From NCBI GenBank assembly GCA_039888615.1, contig JBDQQS010000005.1: a stretch of DNA of 64,000 bases; one strand, written 5' to 3'. A program made the translations under genes and the position numbers. Positions 18,132 through 25,901 of this stretch are shown here, piece after piece. The stretch's first letter is position 1. The number at the start of each line of letters is the position of its first letter. The stretch comes from Flavimaribacter sp039888615. GTDB lineage: Bacteria; Pseudomonadota; Alphaproteobacteria; Rhizobiales; Rhizobiaceae. The notes beneath the pieces are model-generated. The model did not search any database. It saw only the letters and a program-made list of their open reading frames with translations, and was not told the origin of the DNA.

Positions 18132-19178
18132 ATGCAGCAGATCGAGATCCGCCGTCCCGACGACTGGCATCTTCACCTACGCGACGGAGCAATGTTGCAG
18201 GGCGTCCTGCCGCACACCAGCGCGCATTTCGGCCGCGCAATCATCATGCCCAATCTCGTGCCGCCAGTCGCCGATAGCGCGGCTGCAGAGGCTTATCGCG
18301 CACGCATCATGGACGCTCTGCCGGCTGGTCACCGCTTTGCCCCGCTCATGACGCTGTATCTGACCGAAACGACCGACGCCGAGGATGTCGTGTCCGCCCA
18401 CGCGTCGGGCCTCATCACCGCGGTGAAGCTCTATCCGGCGGGCGCGACCACCAATTCCCAGAGCGGCGTGCGAGATATCGAGAAGGTCTATCCGGTGCTG
18501 GAGCGTATGGCCGAGGCCGGCGTGCCGCTCTGCTGCCACGGCGAGGTGACCGATCCCGCCATCGACATATTCGACCGGGAAGCCGTCTTCCTTGACCGGG
18601 TGCTCGATCCGCTGCGACAGCGCATTCCAGGCCTGAGGATCGTGCTGGAGCATGTGACCACCATCCAGGGCGTCGACTATGTGCGCGACGCGGCCGACGG
18701 CGTCGCCGGCACCATCACCACGCATCACCTGATCATCAACCGCAACGACATACTCGTCGGCGGCATCCGGCCGCATTATTACTGCCTGCCGGTCGCCAAG
18801 CGGGAGGAGCATCGGCTCGCACTGCGCGCGGCGGCTGTCTCGGGCAATCCACGCTTCTTCCTTGGCACCGATTCCGCGCCGCATGTTGACCCGGCCAAGG
18901 AATGCGGCTGCGGTTGCGCGGGCGTCTTTTCGGCGACCAATACGCTGTCCTGCCTCGCCCATGTCTTCGAAGAGGAAGAGGCGCTCGACCGGCTTGAGGC
19001 TTTCGTCTCGCTCAACGGTCCGGCCTTTTATCGGCTGCCTCCGAATGAGGAGAGGGTCAGGCTTATCCGGCGCGACGCGCCTGTCGCCTACCCGCAAAAA
19101 ATCGAGACCGGCGCAGGGCCGGTCACCCTGTTCGACCCGAAAACGCCGCTTTACTGGGACGTGGAGCTGCGCCCCTGA
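18132..19178 (+). CDS. pyrC: Dihydroorotase (class II)
   Basis: Third step of de novo pyrimidine synthesis: interconverts N-carbamoyl-aspartate and dihydroorotate. The 348-residue protein matches the class II (E. coli-type) enzyme. Zinc ligands His13 and His15 lie in WHLHLR, the carboxylated lysine is Lys99 in AVKLYPAG, further His residues occur in CCHGE and LEHVTT, and the catalytic Asp lies in GTDSAPH. pyrE follows after 27 bases, so these two pyrimidine genes form one unit. Confidence 0.97.
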   Translation: MQQIEIRRPDDWHLHLRDGAMLQGVLPHTSAHFGRAIIMPNLVPPVADSAAAEAYRARIMDALPAGHRFAPLMTLYLTETTDAEDVVSAHASGLITAVKLYPAGATTNSQSGVRDIEKVYPVLERMAEAGVPLCCHGEVTDPAIDIFDREAVFLDRVLDPLRQRIPGLRIVLEHVTTIQGVDYVRDAADGVAGTITTHHLIINRNDILVGGIRPHYYCLPVAKREEHRLALRAAAVSGNPRFFLGTDSAPHVDPAKECGCGCAGVFSATNTLSCLAHVFEEEEALDRLEAFVSLNGPAFYRLPPNEERVRLIRRDAPVAYPQKIETGAGPVTLFDPKTPLYWDVELRP

Positions 19179-19205
19179 CAGTCTGGTTTTGAGAGGATTG
19201 CCCGC

Positions 19206-19910
19206 ATGTTTTCCAATGCATTTCCCGAGGCCGAGCAGGTCTCGAAACTTGTCGCTCAGATGCTCATCGAGATCAAGGCGGTGCATTTTCGCGCCGATGA
19301 ACCCTACACCTTCACCTCCGGTCTCGCGAGCCCGGTCTATATCGACTGTCGCAAGCTGATCTCCTATCCCCGCATCCGCTCCGCGATCATGGATTTCTCC
19401 GTCGCCACCATCCTGCGTGACGCAGGTTTTGAGCAATTCGACAGCGTTGCGGGCGGCGAAACCGCCGGCATACCCTTCGCCGCCTGGATTTCCGAACGTA
19501 TGGGACTGCCCATGCAATATGTGCGCAAGAAACCGAAGGGTTTCGGTCGCGACGCCCGCATTGAGGGCAGCATGCCGGAAGGCAGCCGCGTCATCCTGGT
19601 CGAGGACCTGACGACCGACGGCGGAAGCAAGATCAAGTTCGCGGACGCGATCCGCGAGGCGGGCGCGACCATCGAGCACACCTTCGCCATTTTCTATTAC
19701 GATATCTTTCCGGAGGCGCCGCAACGGCTGAAGGATCACGGCATGACGCTGCACTATCTCGCCACCTGGTGGGACGTGCTGGCGCTCTCGCGAGAGAAAG
19801 GCTACTTCGACGAGAAAACGCTCACCGAAGTCGAGGCCTTTCTCAATGGTCCGCTTGCCTGGTCGGCGAAGAATGGCGGCATAACCGAACTGCCGACGGA
19901 CAAGGACTGA
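19206..19910 (+). CDS. pyrE: Orotate phosphoribosyltransferase
   Basis: Converts orotate and PRPP to orotidine monophosphate, the fifth pyrimidine step. 234 residues, the long alphaproteobacterial form. The PRPP-binding loop VILVEDLTTDGG is at residues 129-140, and the flexible-loop lysines lie in YVRKKPKGFGRDARIEG. It follows pyrC by 27 bases and is followed after 14 bases by the carboxynorspermidine genes, suggesting that pyrimidine and polyamine synthesis share a transcript here. Confidence 0.97.
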   Translation: MFSNAFPEAEQVSKLVAQMLIEIKAVHFRADEPYTFTSGLASPVYIDCRKLISYPRIRSAIMDFSVATILRDAGFEQFDSVAGGETAGIPFAAWISERMGLPMQYVRKKPKGFGRDARIEGSMPEGSRVILVEDLTTDGGSKIKFADAIREAGATIEHTFAIFYYDIFPEAPQRLKDHGMTLHYLATWWDVLALSREKGYFDEKTLTEVEAFLNGPLAWSAKNGGITELPTDKD

Positions 19911-19924
19911 ACGGAGGCGATTGA

Positions 19925-21181
19925 ATGACGAAACCGAACCTGCTGATTATTGGAGCGGGCGGCGTAGGTCAGGTGACTGTCAACAAGGCGGCCCAGTTCC
20001 GCAACGATTTCGGAACCATCACGCTTGCCGCCAGAAACGCCGAAAAGCTGGAACGCATAGCCGGCGAAGTCCAGGACCGCTGGTCTGCGCCGGGCGAAAG
20101 GCAACTGGTTGCGACACGATCCGTTCACGCGCGCAGCGCCGACGCGGTCGCCGCATTGATCCGCGAACTCGACGCCGGCCTCGTGCTCAACGTCGCCTCG
20201 CCCTACTGCAACGCCGCAATCCTCGACGCCTGTATCAATACCGGTGTGGACTATCTCGACACTGCTCTCGGCGAGGACGAATTCGTCGAGAATATCCCGC
20301 CCAACTGGTACGAGCGCATCGAGTGGCCGCGACGCGAGAAGTTTGCAGCGCGAGGCGCCAGCGCGTTGCTCGGCATGGGATTCGATCCCGGCGTCGTCAA
20401 CATCTTTTGCGCCCATGCGCGCAAACATTGCTTCGACGCCATCGCCTCCATCGACATCATCGACGTGAACGCCGGCAGCCACGGCCTTTACTTCGCCACA
20501 AATTTCGACGCCGACGTTAACCTGCGCGAGATCAAGGAAGACGTGATCACCTGGGAGAACGGCCGATGGGAAACAATACCCCACCATTCCGCTTCCATGA
20601 AGGTTGCGCTGCCTGAGGTGGGCGCCCATCGCGTCTATTCCATGGGCCATGACGAATTGCAGTCGCTGGCCGTCAACTTCCCGGACACGCCGCATATTGG
20701 CTTCTGGATGGGCTTCGGCGAACATTATCTCAAGGTCTTTGAGGTGCTCGACAATCTGGGCCTGACCTCATCGATCCCGATCGAGGTTGACGGCGTCAAG
20801 GTCGCGCCCAACCGTGTGATCAAGGCCTTGTTGCCGGATCCGGCTTCCCTTGCGGCCGGCTATACCGGCAAGATCTGCATCGGAGCCGATATCCGCGGCA
20901 TGAAGGACGGCAAGGAGCGCCGGATCTTTATCTGGTCGAACTGCGATCACGAAGAAAACTTCCGCGAGGTGGGCGGCCAGTCGATTTCCTATTCGACCGG
21001 CATACCGGTCATCACGGCTGCGCGGTTGATGGCCAGCGGCGTGTGGAAACCGAAGACCATGGTCAATGTCGAAGAGCTCGATCCCGACCCCTTCCTGAAG
21101 CTGATGCCGGAGGTCGGCATCGACTGGGAAATGCAGGACTTGCCGCTCGACGGAAGCTGGCCCTGGCCGGCTGAGGTGTAA
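19925..21181 (+). CDS. Carboxynorspermidine/carboxyspermidine dehydrogenase (saccharopine dehydrogenase family)
   Basis: Joins aspartate semialdehyde and a diamine (putrescine or 1,3-diaminopropane) by NADPH-dependent reduction to carboxy(nor)spermidine, the alternative polyamine route. The 418-residue protein opens with a Rossmann motif GAGGVGQ (residues 10-16) and has the saccharopine-dehydrogenase fold. Assignment rests on this fold together with the adjacent NspC-type decarboxylase, which begins three bases downstream. The ATG follows ACGGAGG. True saccharopine dehydrogenase is less likely in this pairing. Confidence 0.92.
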   Translation: MTKPNLLIIGAGGVGQVTVNKAAQFRNDFGTITLAARNAEKLERIAGEVQDRWSAPGERQLVATRSVHARSADAVAALIRELDAGLVLNVASPYCNAAILDACINTGVDYLDTALGEDEFVENIPPNWYERIEWPRREKFAARGASALLGMGFDPGVVNIFCAHARKHCFDAIASIDIIDVNAGSHGLYFATNFDADVNLREIKEDVITWENGRWETIPHHSASMKVALPEVGAHRVYSMGHDELQSLAVNFPDTPHIGFWMGFGEHYLKVFEVLDNLGLTSSIPIEVDGVKVAPNRVIKALLPDPASLAAGYTGKICIGADIRGMKDGKERRIFIWSNCDHEENFREVGGQSISYSTGIPVITAARLMASGVWKPKTMVNVEELDPDPFLKLMPEVGIDWEMQDLPLDGSWPWPAEV

Positions 21182-21184
21182 TCC

Positions 21185-22357
21185 TTGGCGCCGCACAATT
21201 TTGCGAAGCTCGATACAGCGCGTGTTCCCACGCCTTGCCATGTGCTCGACCTCGCGCGGCTTGAACGCAATCTGCAGATCCTGAAACGGGTTGGCGAAGA
21301 GGCGGGCGTCAGCGTGCTTCTGGCCCTGAAAGCCTTTTCATGCTTTGCCGTCGCCGATCTGGTAATGAAATACCTTTCCGGAACCGCGGCAAGCGGCCTC
21401 TATGAGGCGCGGCTTGGGCGCTCGCGCTTTGGCGGAGACGTGCATGCGTATGCGCCGGGCCTCAAGGAAGCGGATATCGACGAGCTTCTGGGTTACAGCG
21501 ACCACCTCATCCTGAACTCGCTCGAACAGTGGGCGCGATACCGCAGCGTTATCGAGGCGCATGGCGGCGTGGAGACCGGGATTCGCGTTAACCCAATGCA
21601 CAGCGAAGTCGAAAACCCGCTCTATGACCCCTGTGCGTCCTGGTCGCGGCTGGGCGTGCCCGCCAATCAGGTAACGGCGGCCGAACTCGATGGGATCTCC
21701 GGCATCCATGTCCATGCTCTTTGCGACCATCCGTATGACGCCTTCGACCGCATGCTGTCCGCCGTCGAAGCCAAGTGCGCGCATCTTTTCGGCGCGGTGG
21801 AGTGGATCAATCTCGGCGGCGGACTCTTGATCACCGATGACGGCTTTCCACTGGATCGGTTCATCGAGAGGCTTGCGCGCTTTCGCGAACGCACGGGCCT
21901 CAAGGTCTATATCGAGCCGGGCACGGCCGTGGCGCTGCATGCAGGCGCGCTGGTGTCACAGGTCCTCGACCGTTTCGATTATGGCGCGCCGCTGGCTGTA
22001 ATGGATACGTCCGCCACCTGTCACATGTCCGATGTCATAGAAGCGCCGTTCACGCCGGACGTGCTGGGCGCAGCCGCGCTTCCGCGCAATACAGCCATTG
22101 AGATGGTGGACGCGCATGTCGTCCGTCTGGGAGGTCCGACATGCCTGGCCGGAGACATTATCGGGACCTACCGTTTCGAAAAGCCGCCGGAGGTCGGTGA
22201 CCGGTTGGTATTCCTTGATCTCGCCTATTACACCATGGTCAAGGCGACGACGTTCAACGGCATGCCGCTGCCGTCGCTTGCGCTCTGGGACAGCCGCACA
22301 GACGCGCTGGAGGTCGTCAAAAGTTTCGGATATGCGGATTTCGAGGGACGGCTGTAG
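21185..22357 (+). CDS. nspC: Carboxynorspermidine decarboxylase
   Basis: PLP enzyme that decarboxylates carboxy(nor)spermidine to (nor)spermidine. 390 residues with the alanine-racemase-like barrel: the PLP lysine is probably Lys49 in LALKAFSCF, the phosphate-binding glycines are in NLGGGL, and the C-terminal domain has the CHMSDVIEAPF and GPTCLAGD segments. The start is a TTG three bases after the previous stop; no ATG lies ahead of the first barrel strand. The gene is followed by the ATGCTGC array, not by a recognisable terminator. Confidence 0.93.
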   Translation: MAPHNFAKLDTARVPTPCHVLDLARLERNLQILKRVGEEAGVSVLLALKAFSCFAVADLVMKYLSGTAASGLYEARLGRSRFGGDVHAYAPGLKEADIDELLGYSDHLILNSLEQWARYRSVIEAHGGVETGIRVNPMHSEVENPLYDPCASWSRLGVPANQVTAAELDGISGIHVHALCDHPYDAFDRMLSAVEAKCAHLFGAVEWINLGGGLLITDDGFPLDRFIERLARFRERTGLKVYIEPGTAVALHAGALVSQVLDRFDYGAPLAVMDTSATCHMSDVIEAPFTPDVLGAAALPRNTAIEMVDAHVVRLGGPTCLAGDIIGTYRFEKPPEVGDRLVFLDLAYYTMVKATTFNGMPLPSLALWDSRTDALEVVKSFGYADFEGRL

Positions 22358-22705
22358 AGCCTTTGAGGTTCAAGAATGCTGCGCTTCCGCTAAACACCGA
22401 TAAATGCTGCGTTAGACTTGTGTACAGAAGCGCGCGTGGTGCAGCAATTTCTGCAAATATCGGGAGCGAAATTGCTGCGCTTTGACATTATTTATGCTGC
22501 ACCCTTTTGTAGAACGCAGCATATCAATTAAATACAAAAAAACAGTTATTTATGATGTATTATGCTGCAATGCAGCATAAAAAATTCAGCAGTAATTTCG
22601 GATTTATGCTGCAGCGATATGCTGCGCAAAATGCTGCAGTCAGCCAGACGACGAAAGGTGCAGCAAAAAAATGCTGCATTGCACAAAATTCAGATGAATT
22701 GCTGC
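22358..22705. repeat. Dense array of ATGCTGC / GCAGCAT repeats between converging genes
   Basis: The space between nspC and the LysR gene (which reads the other way) holds at least 14 copies of TGCTGC, mostly as ATGCTGC or ATTGCTGC. Forward copies begin at 22376, 22404, 22471, 22494, 22562, 22606, 22619, 22631, 22671 and 22698; reverse copies (GCAGCA) at 22441, 22516, 22572 and 22660. By chance about 0.2 would be expected on both strands. Three forward copies at 22606-22637 are spaced 12-13 bases apart. Stops in all frames and AT-rich filler argue against coding. The last copy lies inside the end of the LysR gene. Confidence 0.85.
22560..22580. repeat. Perfect 10-bp-arm palindrome inside the ATGCTGC array
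   Basis: Arms TTATGCTGCA (22560-22569) and TGCAGCATAA (22571-22580) separated by a single A. It consists of two facing array units. With a one-base spacer it suits a dimeric DNA-binding protein or a cruciform better than an RNA hairpin. Confidence 0.85.
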
Positions 22706-23571
22706 TTTTCGCGTTCTGTCTCGGCCGCAATAAAATCAACGACGGTCTTGATCCGGCGGATATTGCGCAACGACTCATGATAGACGATCCAGTAGCTGCG
22801 GTCGACGCGCAGAGCCGGCAACACGGGCGCCAGATCATCGTAGGGACGGGCGATAAACCGATGAAGGATGCCGATCCCTGCGCCCGATCGCACTGCTTTT
22901 ATCTGGCCGAGAACGGCGGATATCTCGAAGTCGGATTCCCAGTTGCGCACGAAGTCGGCGCGATAGTGGAGCTGCGGCGAAAAGATCAGGTCCTCGACAT
23001 ATCCGACAAGGCGGTGAGTTTTCAGATCCGCAGCGGTCTTGGGCGCGCCAAATTCCTGCAGATAGGTCTTTGACGCGTAGAGTCCGAGCGCATAGTCGAC
23101 GAGCTTGCGGGCGACAAGCCGCCCGGTCTGCGGACGTTCCACGGTTATGGAGATATCGGCTTCGCGGCGTGAGAGTGAAAAACTCTGGGGCACAGGTACG
23201 AGCTGGATCTTCAAACCCGGATATTGCCGTGTCAGGGCTCCGAGCCGGGGCGCCAGAAAGGAAATGCCGAAGCCGTCTGTCGCGCCAATGCGCACAATGC
23301 CGGACACTTCCGTGTCAGTGCGGCCGACCGCTGCGCGCGCCGCCAGCATTTCCGCCTCCATGCGTTCGGCGGCGTGCATGAAGGCCTCGCCCTCCTGGGT
23401 CAGGTCGCAGCCATTGGTGCGGCGTATGAGCAGTTTCGATTGCAGATCGCTTTCCAGAGCCGTGATACGCCGGCTCACCGTGGCGTGGTTCAACTCCAGG
23501 CGCCGGGAGGCCGCCAAAATCTGCCCGGTTCGCGCAACCGCGAGAAAGATACGGACATCGTCCCAATTCAT
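22690..23571 (-). CDS. LysR-family transcriptional regulator, divergent from mmsA
   Basis: DNA-binding activator or repressor of 293 residues, standard LysR length. The N-terminal winged helix-turn-helix spans about residues 1-60 (MNWDDVRIFLAVARTGQ..., HATVSRRITALE), followed by an effector-binding domain beginning near residue 90 (VRIGATDGFGISFLAPRL). It is divergently transcribed from the methylmalonate-semialdehyde dehydrogenase gene, separated by 143 bases that contain an inverted repeat, so it very likely controls mmsA. Its stop lies at the edge of the ATGCTGC array. Confidence 0.93.
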   Translation of the reverse strand: MNWDDVRIFLAVARTGQILAASRRLELNHATVSRRITALESDLQSKLLIRRTNGCDLTQEGEAFMHAAERMEAEMLAARAAVGRTDTEVSGIVRIGATDGFGISFLAPRLGALTRQYPGLKIQLVPVPQSFSLSRREADISITVERPQTGRLVARKLVDYALGLYASKTYLQEFGAPKTAADLKTHRLVGYVEDLIFSPQLHYRADFVRNWESDFEISAVLGQIKAVRSGAGIGILHRFIARPYDDLAPVLPALRVDRSYWIVYHESLRNIRRIKTVVDFIAAETEREKQQFI

Positions 23572-23652
23572 TTTGCCCTTGCCTCCGCATTGCCGGCGCC
23601 TGACAATTGCGCCAACGAAGAACTATAAAATTTGCACAACAGATACGCTGGA

Positions 23653-23684
23653 TTGCGCATTGATTTTCATAAATTAAAGCGCAA
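23653..23684. promoter_or_regulatory. Inverted repeat in the LysR-mmsA divergent promoter
   Basis: TTGCGC (23653-23658) and GCGCAA (23679-23684) separated by 20 AT-rich bases, about 30 bases before the mmsA start codon. A plausible binding site for the divergent LysR protein, though it is not a perfect T-N11-A box. Confidence 0.35.
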
Positions 23685-23714
23685 AGTGCCGGCAATCAAT
23701 CAAGGAGGACTCCC

Positions 23715-25211
23715 ATGCGCGATATTGGACATTTTATCGGCGGCAAGAATGTCGCCGGAACAAGCGGCAGGTCGGCGGATGTGCTGATGCCGATGGACGG
23801 CACAGTGCAGGGCAAGGTCGCCCTCGCAAGCAAGGAAGAGATGCGGGCGGCGGTCGAAAACGCCAAGGCGGCGCAGCCCGGTTGGGCGGCGATCAATCCG
23901 CAGCGCCGCGCCCGCGTGCTGATGAAGTTTCTCGATCTCGTCCAGCAGGAATACGATTCCCTGGCGGAACTGCTGGCCAAGGAGCACGGCAAGACCATTC
24001 CGGATGCGAAGGGCGACATCCAGCGCGGCCTCGAAGTCGTGGAGTTCTGCATTGGCGCTCCCCACCTTCTGAAGGGCGAGTTCACCGACGGCGCAGGCCC
24101 CGGCATCGACGTCTACTCCATGCGCCAGCCGCTCGGCGTCGTCGCCGGCATCACGCCGTTCAATTTCCCGGCTATGATCCCGCTCTGGAAGATCGCGCCG
24201 GCCATTTCCGCCGGCAACGCCTTCATCCTGAAGCCGTCCGAGCGCGATCCGGGCGTGCCGATGCGGATTGCTGAACTCTTCATCGAAGCCGGCTTGCCTG
24301 AGGGCATCCTCAACGTCGTCAATGGCGACAAGGAAGCCGTCGACGCCATCCTCGACGATCCGGACATCAAGGCCGTCGGTTTCGTCGGCTCGACGCCGAT
24401 CGCCGAATATATCTACAGCCGTGGTTGCGCGTCCGGAAAGCGCGTCCAGTGTTTCGGCGGCGCCAAGAACCACATGATCATCATGCCGGACGCCGACATG
24501 GACCAGACCGTCGACGCTCTGATCGGCGCCGGCTACGGCTCCGCAGGCGAACGCTGCATGGCAATCTCCGTCGCGGTTCCTGTCGGCCAGCAGACCGCCG
24601 ACCGCCTTGTCGAAGCTCTGATCCCGCGTGTCGAAAGCCTGAAGGTTGGCCCGTCTACGGATCCGAGCGCGGATTTCGGCCCGCTCGTCACCCAGCAGGC
24701 GCTTGACCGGGTCAAGGGCTATGTCGACCTCGGCGTCGAGGAAGGCGCGAAGCTCGTCGTCGATGGCCGCGGTTTCAAGATGCAGGGCTACGAAAACGGC
24801 TATTACATGGGCGGCTGCCTGTTCGATCATGTGAAGCCGGACATGCGCATCTACAAGGAAGAGATCTTCGGTCCTGTCCTGTCCGTCGTTCGCGCTGAGA
24901 CTTATGAGGACGCGCTGAAACTGCCGACCGAGCACGAATACGGCAACGGCGTTGCGATCTTTACCCGCGACGGCGACGCCGCCCGCGACTTCGCATCGCG
25001 CGTGCAGGTCGGCATGGTCGGCGTGAACGTGCCGATCCCGGTGCCGATCGCCTACTACACCTTTGGCGGCTGGAAGGGGTCGAACTTTGGCGACCTCAAC
25101 CAGCACGGCGCCGACGCCTTCCGCTTCTACACAAAGACCAAGACGATCACCTCGCGTTGGCCGTCCGGCGTGAAGGAAGGCGCGGAATTCGTCATCCCGA
25201 CGATGAACTGA
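23715..25211 (+). CDS. mmsA: CoA-acylating methylmalonate-semialdehyde dehydrogenase
   Basis: Oxidises (methyl)malonate semialdehyde to propionyl- or acetyl-CoA in valine, inositol and beta-alanine breakdown. 498 residues, the family norm. NAD-binding and catalytic features include ITPFNFPAMIP, FVGSTPIAEYIY, and the nucleophile Cys281 in GSAGERCMAIS, the MmsA form of the aldehyde-dehydrogenase motif. The ATG follows a perfect AAGGAGG. It is divergent from a LysR gene and followed by an intrinsic terminator, so it is a single-gene unit. A 3-oxopropanoate role is equally possible. Confidence 0.96.
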   Translation: MRDIGHFIGGKNVAGTSGRSADVLMPMDGTVQGKVALASKEEMRAAVENAKAAQPGWAAINPQRRARVLMKFLDLVQQEYDSLAELLAKEHGKTIPDAKGDIQRGLEVVEFCIGAPHLLKGEFTDGAGPGIDVYSMRQPLGVVAGITPFNFPAMIPLWKIAPAISAGNAFILKPSERDPGVPMRIAELFIEAGLPEGILNVVNGDKEAVDAILDDPDIKAVGFVGSTPIAEYIYSRGCASGKRVQCFGGAKNHMIIMPDADMDQTVDALIGAGYGSAGERCMAISVAVPVGQQTADRLVEALIPRVESLKVGPSTDPSADFGPLVTQQALDRVKGYVDLGVEEGAKLVVDGRGFKMQGYENGYYMGGCLFDHVKPDMRIYKEEIFGPVLSVVRAETYEDALKLPTEHEYGNGVAIFTRDGDAARDFASRVQVGMVGVNVPIPVPIAYYTFGGWKGSNFGDLNQHGADAFRFYTKTKTITSRWPSGVKEGAEFVIPTMN

Positions 25212-25240
25212 TCGGCCGGATCAGCATTGCCCAAAACACG

Positions 25241-25267
25241 AACGCCTGGCGAAAGCCGGGCGTTTTT
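25241..25267 (+). terminator. Intrinsic terminator of mmsA
   Basis: AACGCCTGGC (25241-25250), loop GAAA, GCCGGGCGTT (25255-25264) with one T-G pair, followed by further T. A stable GNRA-type loop. Confidence 0.92.
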
Positions 25268-25270
25268 GTG

Positions 25271-25324
25271 TGAGTTATAGCGACGTTTGCTATAGCTCAA
25301 ATATCGCCGTATTATGAGTTATAG
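25271..25324. promoter_or_regulatory. Three copies of a TGAGTTATAG element before the CdiI-like gene
   Basis: TGAGTTATAGC (25271-25281) faces GCTATAGCTCA (25289-25299) across seven bases, with one mismatch, and a third direct copy TGAGTTATAG lies at 25315-25324. The set occupies the whole promoter space between the mmsA terminator and the immunity-like gene, suggesting a multi-site operator. Confidence 0.5.
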
Positions 25325-25383
25325 ATGCGCCAACCAGAACAAGCTTTGTCGTATCGCCATCAATTTTAGGCTGTGCTCGATAC

Positions 25384-25883
25384 ATGGCTACACTCGAACA
25401 GCTGGAAAAAGACGACTGGGGGGGGAGACCGACGCTCCCACCTGGCTTGTTCAGGAGTGTCACCGCCTGCGTCGGAAGCCGATCGAGGAATTTTCCACGG
25501 AAGATCTCCGCATCATGATCGGTCAGAACATCGGCCTGAAATACCTTGTGCCCAGGGCGCTGGAGGTCTTGCGCAAGAACCCGCTTGCCGCTGGCGATTT
25601 CTATGAAGGTGATCTACTAAGCGCCGTCATCCGATGCAAGCTCGTGCAGGATCAGCAAGCAGGCTCTGGACTTTCGGATGAGATGCGCGCGCTTTGCAGA
25701 GCGGCGCTGACTGAGCTGCCCGCACTGACGCGGTTGAACATTCTCGGCGATTACCGTCTGGAAGACTTTGGCATGAGCCCTGAATCCCTGGAAGTGGTCG
25801 TGGATCAGGCAATCGAAAGGGAATGCCGTCAGTCGCCCTGGAAGGAATTCAGGGAATTTACTGACAGACCGAAATCCGACTGA
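25384..25883 (+). pseudogene. CdiI-like contact-dependent-inhibition immunity protein, frameshifted at a poly-G run
   Basis: The natural N-terminus is the ATG at 25384 (MATLEQLEKDDWG), but after a run of eight G (25428-25435) the conserved sequence continues in another frame (ETDAPTWLVQECHRLRRKPI, then LRIMIGQNIGLKYLVP and AAGDFYEGDLL). Joined, this gives about 166 residues resembling the CdiI_2-type immunity proteins; I recall that family as starting with a similar short Leu/Glu-rich segment and DDWG. Nine or six G would restore one frame. The tract may be phase-variable, a true mutation, or a sequencing error. No CdiA-type toxin is seen in the window, so this would be an orphan immunity gene. 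Confidence 0.72.
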
Positions 25884-25901
25884 TCAGTCTGTGGCGCTTA
25901 C

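Noticed and set aside
18177..19754. Long open frame antisense to pyrC and pyrE
   Set aside because: Spans two well-identified genes on the opposite strand; coding bias explains it.
22552..23073. Plus-strand open frame running through the ATGCTGC array into the LysR gene
   Set aside because: Its product begins with repeat-encoded residues and then reads antisense to LysR; no start signal.
23700..25106. Long open frame antisense to mmsA
   Set aside because: Covers nearly the whole of mmsA with low-complexity residues; a shadow.
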